A DNA stretch of 8,822 bases from Candidatus Saccharimonadota bacterium (GTDB taxonomy: Bacteria > Patescibacteriota > Saccharimonadia > Saccharimonadales > Saccharimonadaceae), in the NCBI GenBank assembly GCA_016199685.1, contig JACQGD010000032.1, positions 1 through 8,822 of the forward strand. Direction: 5' to 3'. The notes below the pieces were generated by a model that did not search any database, was not told the DNA's origin, and saw only the letters and a program-made list of their open reading frames with translations. The first letter of the stretch is position 1, and the number at the start of each line of letters is the position of its first letter. A program made the position numbers and the translations under genes. Below, in pieces: positions 6,110 through 8,822 of this stretch.

Positions 6110-7424
6110 ATCCGAGGCCAGCTGTCAAAAGACCAAGACCAGCGAAGCTAATTGTACTAGTGCTGATACCAGTATATGGAAGTTCAGCAGGAGTCTCAGG
6201 TGTAGGTGTTGGTGGGGTTACCACTGTGTCACACTTGCTGAGGTCCTTAGTGTACTTGCTCGTATTGAAGTCGCTTTCTTTGATAGTCACGACTTTTTTA
6301 GTACTGATTTCACAGACGTTAATGTTACCAGGGGTTGTTGGCTGGCATGGGATATTAACAGTTGTTTTAGCAGTATTGTAAACTTCGTTCATACCTTGTG
6401 GGCGAACGACACCAACGTTTGTAAGAACGTAGTTGCCACATTTTGCAAATTGCTTGTTTTCGTCAAGCTTGACGGTAAATACAACGTATCCTTCAGTGCC
6501 AGGAGCGTAGTTGCCTACGTTGATGCCACCTTTAGTTACATTATCTGATCCTGCTGGAGTACCATCTGCATGGTTAGCATTGTAGATTTTTGTTGTACCG
6601 GCAACGTACTGCATGTAGTCAGGGAGGTTATCACCAACGACAACGCTGTTGAGGGTAGTGTTACCCTTGTTTTCAAATCGGATCATATAGTCCAATTTGC
6701 TACCAGCGGCTGCAGTATTTGTTACTTGCCAATTGTTGTTCTTTGCATTGTTATCACCATCGTGTGCGCTAACATATTTGTTAACTTTTACAGCGCTTGC
6801 TTTGACACGCATAAGGACTGTAACAGTCGCTTCGTGTGCAAAACATGGCTTTTGGTCTTCGAGGCGTACACCTGCACCGCCCTTAGCAACATCGTCACTA
6901 ATCACAGTGTCTGTGTAACAGCTCGCTGGAGCACCCTTAGGGTCGTTTCCAGTGATACATTCAGTTTTACCTTGGTCAGCACCAATGTTATGGCGCCACT
7001 TAGCACTACCAGGAATGTCTTCGAGGGATGCTTCGTCAACGCTTAGGTTAACATGAGCTGATTTGCTAACAGTGTTACTGTTGTCGGCACTGATTTTGCC
7101 ACCGATTGTCTGGCTTTTGCCAGCTGCAGTAGGGATTGTAACTCCTACTTTTAGGTTCTTTGCGAGTTTACCAGAATTGGCATCCTCTTTGTTGTGGTAC
7201 CATACTTGTACTTTCACAACGTCGTCAACTTTTGCGTTGACACTTGGGCTATACCCGTTGTCACCATTGGTAACATTGGCTACTTTAATGTCGCCTTCGA
7301 TTGCCACAGTATCGTTAGCAGCTTGTACAGCACTAAGTGGTACGAATACCGCTGAGGCTGCAATTGCTAGTGCGCTAACACCCATGACAACACGTCGGGA
7401 CAACTTTGTAAGATTTACTTTCAT
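6042..7424 (-). CDS. Secreted DUF11-domain surface protein with LPYTG sorting signal
   Basis: The protein has 460 residues. A signal peptide (basic MKVNLTKLSRR, hydrophobic 12-31, AxA-type site after A35 in SAVQA-AN) sends it out by Sec. Residues 37-210 form a beta-rich domain ('SPSVNAKVDDVVKVQVWYHN'). Residues about 230-355 are a DUF11 repeat ('WQVTNTAAAGSKLDYMIRFENKG', 'VVVGDNLPDYMQYVAGT', 'GYVVFTVKLDEN'). A module 368-398 ('NVCEISTKKVVTIKES' to 'LSKC') follows, then a Pro/Thr linker and LPYTG (415-419) with a hydrophobic helix (420-441). This is the layout of a sortase-anchored wall protein. Seven Cys in the mature part may form disulfides. The tail after the helix (SSRQCCPPQQTTPMVDRP) is unusually long and weakly basic for a sorting signal. 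AAGGAG (7436-7431) lies 6 nt before the ATG. A TATAAT stands at 7447-7442 without a clear -35. No sortase gene is in the window. Role in adhesion to a host or partner cell is inference. Confidence 0.9.
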   Translation of the reverse strand: MKVNLTKLSRRVVMGVSALAIAASAVFVPLSAVQAANDTVAIEGDIKVANVTNGDNGYSPSVNAKVDDVVKVQVWYHNKEDANSGKLAKNLKVGVTIPTAAGKSQTIGGKISADNSNTVSKSAHVNLSVDEASLEDIPGSAKWRHNIGADQGKTECITGNDPKGAPASCYTDTVISDDVAKGGAGVRLEDQKPCFAHEATVTVLMRVKASAVKVNKYVSAHDGDNNAKNNNWQVTNTAAAGSKLDYMIRFENKGNTTLNSVVVGDNLPDYMQYVAGTTKIYNANHADGTPAGSDNVTKGGINVGNYAPGTEGYVVFTVKLDENKQFAKCGNYVLTNVGVVRPQGMNEVYNTAKTTVNIPCQPTTPGNINVCEISTKKVVTIKESDFNTSKYTKDLSKCDTVVTPPTPTPETPAELPYTGISTSTISFAGLGLLTAGLGYAVTSSRQCCPPQQTTPMVDRP

Positions 7425-7465
7425 AAGTCTCTCCTTTTGTAATTATAGTTATTACGATGATGGTC

Positions 7466-7509
7466 TTTTTTTGGCTGTTCGTATTGTTAATCCCACCTCG
7501 CCAAAAAAA
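7466..7509. repeat. 10-bp perfect inverted repeat in the DUF11 gene leader
   Basis: TTTTTTTGGC (7466-7475) and GCCAAAAAAA (7500-7509) are exact reverse complements with a 24-nt loop. In the leftward transcript the U-rich arm comes first. The same UGGCG can instead pair with an upstream CGCCA (plus-strand 7514-7518), so two exclusive folds are possible before the ribosome binding site. Confidence 0.65.
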
Positions 7510-7531
7510 CGGGTGGCGCACTGTCAATCCA

Positions 7532-7559
7532 TGTATATATGCACCTTTGTAGGTGTAAG
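7532..7559 (-). promoter_or_regulatory. Weak candidate promoter for the DUF11 gene
   Basis: Minus strand: CTTACA (7559-7554), a 16-bp spacer, TATACA (7537-7532). If used, it would give a leader of about 100 nt carrying the 7466-7509 inverted repeat. The alternative is the TATAAT at 7447-7442, which has no -35 but would put the start just before the Shine-Dalgarno. Confidence 0.25.
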
Positions 7560-7571
7560 GGTGAATCTCGA

Positions 7572-7630
7572 CGCAGGAGTAATCAATTGGAAACAGGCGA
7601 AGCCTGACATCAATTTCATAATCTCCTGCG
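7572..7630. repeat. 59-nt three-tier stem-loop
   Basis: The outer stem is CGCAGGAG (7572-7579) with CTCCTGCG (7623-7630), 8 bp. The middle stem is AATTG (7585-7589) with CAATT (7611-7615). The inner stem is CAGGC (7594-7598) with GCCTG (7602-7606), closed by a GAA loop. Nested perfect helices separated by internal loops suggest a selected RNA or ssDNA fold rather than chance. On the minus strand the outer stem hides an AGGAG. Confidence 0.6.
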
Positions 7631-7652
7631 CCACACAATAGCTGTTTACTAC

Positions 7653-7707
7653 CCCTTCCCAAGGGTTTGAGGTTTATTCAACCTCAGGTGGAGTTACTTA
7701 AAACTCC
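7653..7707. terminator. Three consecutive short hairpins downstream of the Cys/Pro-rich gene
   Basis: In leftward order: GGAGTT/AACTCC (7690-7707, 6-nt loop), TGAGGTT/AACCTCA (7668-7686, 5-nt loop, extendable by G-U pairs), and CCCTT/AAGGG (7653-7665, 3-nt loop). They begin about 22 bp past the stop of the 7730 gene, where a terminator is expected. None is followed by a U tract, so factor-independent termination is doubtful. Confidence 0.4.
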
Positions 7708-7729
7708 GGATTGAGACTCAAATCAACTA

Positions 7730-8822
7730 TCAGGCGGCCCCCATGAGGGAATCGTCGATGGAAGAAGTGGAGTCAGAAGCTGAACCGCTATCCGAGTTGA
7801 ACGACGAAGCGCCGCTCGAGCTGCTGGAAGTGGAATCGTCCAAAGTCGACGAGGAATGGCTGGAAGCGGACGTGATGTCCGTGACCGTTGCCAAGGTCGA
7901 CGACTGATCAGATGTGTCTGCGCTGAACGACGAATCGTCAGCGGGTTCACTGAACGACGAAACCGTTGCCGGTTCATCGTTCACCTGTTGCGTTGCACCT
8001 GTCTGCTGTGCGGGCTCGACATACGTCGGGGCGGCTGGTGCCGGAGCGACGTAGTTCGACTCCACTACAGGAGCGGGTGCGGGGGCAATGCCGGGAAGCG
8101 AAAATCCGCTATCCCAATCCGCCTGATCGGATCCGACAGTGTCGTTGGAGATTGGAGTGTCCTCCGGTGCGGCCGTACCCAGATCGGGGTTGGTCGACGG
8201 GGCAGTTCCATCAGCACCGGGGTTGACACCACCGGCACCATTGTCACCAACGACGGGAACATCTACTGCACCACCGGGAGCGAGTCCACCGTTTTCGGAG
8301 CCGTCTACGACGGTACCGTCCTCGGTGGGGGTGGTGCCACAAACAACGCCGTTACCGCAGTGCGGCTGATTTCCGATGGTCTCTTCTGCATCGCCCGGAA
8401 TGTAACTTTCGGTCGGTGCGTCGAGTCCACCATTGTCGTCAACGGGCTGCTGCTCTCCACCGTCATCAGGAGTTCCGCAGATGCCATCGGCACCAACGTT
8501 GTCACACTTGACGGGTTCGGGCAAGCACTCAGGCGCTTCGGGCGTATCTTCACACGTCGTCGGCGGCTGGCATTCCGGAGCTTCTGGATTTTCCTCGCAA
8601 GGAGGTGTGCAGTTTTCCTCACAAGGAGGAGGCGTGCATCCGGGAGCTTCTGGATTTTCCTCGCAGGGCGGTACACAGTCGTGAGTGCACGGAGGAGGCG
8701 TGCAGTCTACCTCGCAAGGAGGAGGACCACAGTTCTCGGTGCAGACCGGCGGCGGACCGCAGTTGACCTCGCAAGGAGGCGTGGGCAAGCAATGATCAGG
8801 CTGATCGCACCCACCCGTAGGA
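7730..8822 (-). CDS. Cys/Pro-repeat protein with Ser/Asp-rich tail, 5' end outside window
   Basis: The frame is open to the right edge, so 363 C-terminal residues are seen; an internal TTG at 8788 is not needed as start. The first 110 residues are Cys/Pro-rich, built of units such as PPPCEVDC, PPCEENPEAP and PPTTCEDTPEAP with about 20 Cys, and end with 'CDNVGADGICGTPDDGG', which resembles a Ca-binding Asp loop. A Gly/Pro/Asp/Thr-rich stretch, an Ala/Pro part (YVAPAPAAPTYVEPA) and a Ser/Asp/Thr-rich tail ending SSIDDSLMGAA follow. It closes with tandem TGA-TAG. No LPxTG or C-terminal helix is present. I do not recognise a family. The composition implies an extracellular stalk or matrix-like protein, but its signal peptide would be outside the window. 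The DNA is visibly more GC-rich than the other genes, partly because Pro, Ala and Gly codons dominate, but C/G third positions are also frequent. Confidence 0.75.
   Translation of the reverse strand, partial: PTGGCDQPDHCLPTPPCEVNCGPPPVCTENCGPPPCEVDCTPPPCTHDCVPPCEENPEAPGCTPPPCEENCTPPCEENPEAPECQPPTTCEDTPEAPECLPEPVKCDNVGADGICGTPDDGGEQQPVDDNGGLDAPTESYIPGDAEETIGNQPHCGNGVVCGTTPTEDGTVVDGSENGGLAPGGAVDVPVVGDNGAGGVNPGADGTAPSTNPDLGTAAPEDTPISNDTVGSDQADWDSGFSLPGIAPAPAPVVESNYVAPAPAAPTYVEPAQQTGATQQVNDEPATVSSFSEPADDSSFSADTSDQSSTLATVTDITSASSHSSSTLDDSTSSSSSGASSFNSDSGSASDSTSSIDDSLMGAA
8577..8665 (-). repeat. In-frame tandem repeat, 66-bp period
   Basis: A 23-bp segment at 8577-8599 recurs exactly at 8643-8665, 66 bp (22 codons) apart; both encode part of CEENPEAP. 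The DNA between, including several GGAGGAGGCGTGCA-type units, is a degenerate continuation. A weaker third copy (CEDTPEAPEC) lies to the left around 8527-8555. Exact identity at synonymous sites indicates recent duplication. Confidence 0.8.

Larger units (their letters stand above)
7425..7729. other. Hairpin-rich intergenic region, 305 bp
   Basis: No convincing protein gene lies here. It separates two leftward surface-protein genes and holds at least six inverted repeats: 7466-7509, 7542-7555 (CACCT-TTGT-AGGTG), 7572-7630, 7653-7665 (CCCTT-CCC-AAGGG), 7668-7686 and 7690-7707. The right part should contain the 3' end of the upstream transcript, and the left part the leader of the DUF11 gene. 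None of the hairpins has a clean poly-U tail. I could not match it to tmRNA, RNase P, SRP RNA, a tRNA or a riboswitch class I know. Confidence 0.7.

Noticed and set aside
7522..7527. Perfect TTGACA on the minus strand
   Set aside because: No -10-like hexamer occurs 15-19 bp downstream; the sequence there is GC-rich and then T-rich, so it is unlikely to be a -35 box.
7572..7630. attC-like recombination site of an integron
   Set aside because: The stem lacks paired RYYYAAC and GTTRRRY core sites at its ends, and no cassette pattern or integrase is seen.
5922..7641. Several long rightward ORFs (5922-6548, 6570-7046, 7063-7641)
   Set aside because: They lie antisense to the DUF11/LPYTG gene, give Cys/Val/Leu-rich translations without domain character, and lack ribosome binding sites.
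7375..7662. 95-codon leftward ORF overlapping the start of the DUF11 gene
   Set aside because: No plausible initiation signal, odd composition, and it runs through the hairpin region and out of frame into a well-supported signal peptide.
7641..7665. SRP RNA start, from a GCTGTTTAC string
   Set aside because: The conserved SRP apical loop (GGAAGGAAGCAGC-type) does not follow; the match is a short coincidence.
8433..8684. 83-codon rightward ORF rich in Gly and Ser
   Set aside because: It is the antisense shadow of the Cys/Pro repeats; the repeat structure alone explains its openness.
1..8822. CRISPR array, tRNA or rRNA genes, insertion sequences, UGA recoding
   Set aside because: No spaced direct-repeat array, cloverleaf, rRNA motif or transposase was found; TGA ends the 7730 gene and no coding frame contains internal TGA, so the code looks standard.

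Overview
The window looks like a piece of a Patescibacteria/CPR chromosome, most probably a Saccharibacteria (TM7) relative. This rests on style rather than a marker gene. There is a 7TM-type sensor kinase with an 'MASHQLRTPLTSIKGY' H-box, a DUF11 surface protein with an LPYTG anchor and a 'CEISTKKVVTIKESDF' segment of a kind I associate with CPR surface proteins, a stand-alone DUF2156 protein, and small divergently arranged genes with little intergenic DNA. TGA serves as a normal stop (tandem TGA-TAG at the end of the 7730 gene), which argues against the UGA-recoding CPR lineages. The phylum assignment is an inference.

Layout. 1-370 (-) is a receiver-domain response regulator cut by the window edge. 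430-903 (+) is a pyruvoyl-dependent arginine decarboxylase. A perfect 15-bp hairpin follows at 919-958. 957-1454 (-) is a small multi-pass membrane protein of unknown function, and two back-to-back promoters occupy 1487-1548. 1561-2790 (+) is a 409-residue protein I do not recognise, perhaps with a GNAT-like C-terminal half. It converges on 2795-3712 (-), a DUF2156/phosphatidylglycerol lysyltransferase-C-like protein. A divergent promoter region (3713-3805) then leads into 3806-5986 (+), a complete membrane sensor histidine kinase.

From 5948 to the end everything reads leftwards and concerns the cell surface. It contains an overlooked 53-codon membrane ORF (5948-6109), a secreted DUF11 protein with an LPYTG sorting signal (6042-7424), a 305-bp intergenic region packed with inverted repeats (7425-7729), and the 3' part of a visibly more GC-rich gene for a Cys/Pro-repeat, Ser/Asp-tailed protein (7730-8822, open at the right edge).

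Regulation. Four genes (response regulator, 1561, DUF2156 protein, kinase) have promoter-like -35/-10 pairs so close to the ATG that their mRNAs should be leaderless or nearly so, and none has a Shine-Dalgarno. Two others (the 957-1454 membrane protein and the DUF11 protein) have clear Shine-Dalgarno sites, and the decarboxylase has a weak one. The kinase and the partial response regulator could be partners, but they are 3.4 kb apart and on opposite strands. The decarboxylase has no agmatinase or antiporter beside it, so its pathway cannot be read from this window. The best candidates for something undescribed are the overlapping membrane ORF at the sortase-anchor end, the hairpin-rich region 7425-7729, and the Cys/Pro-repeat protein.
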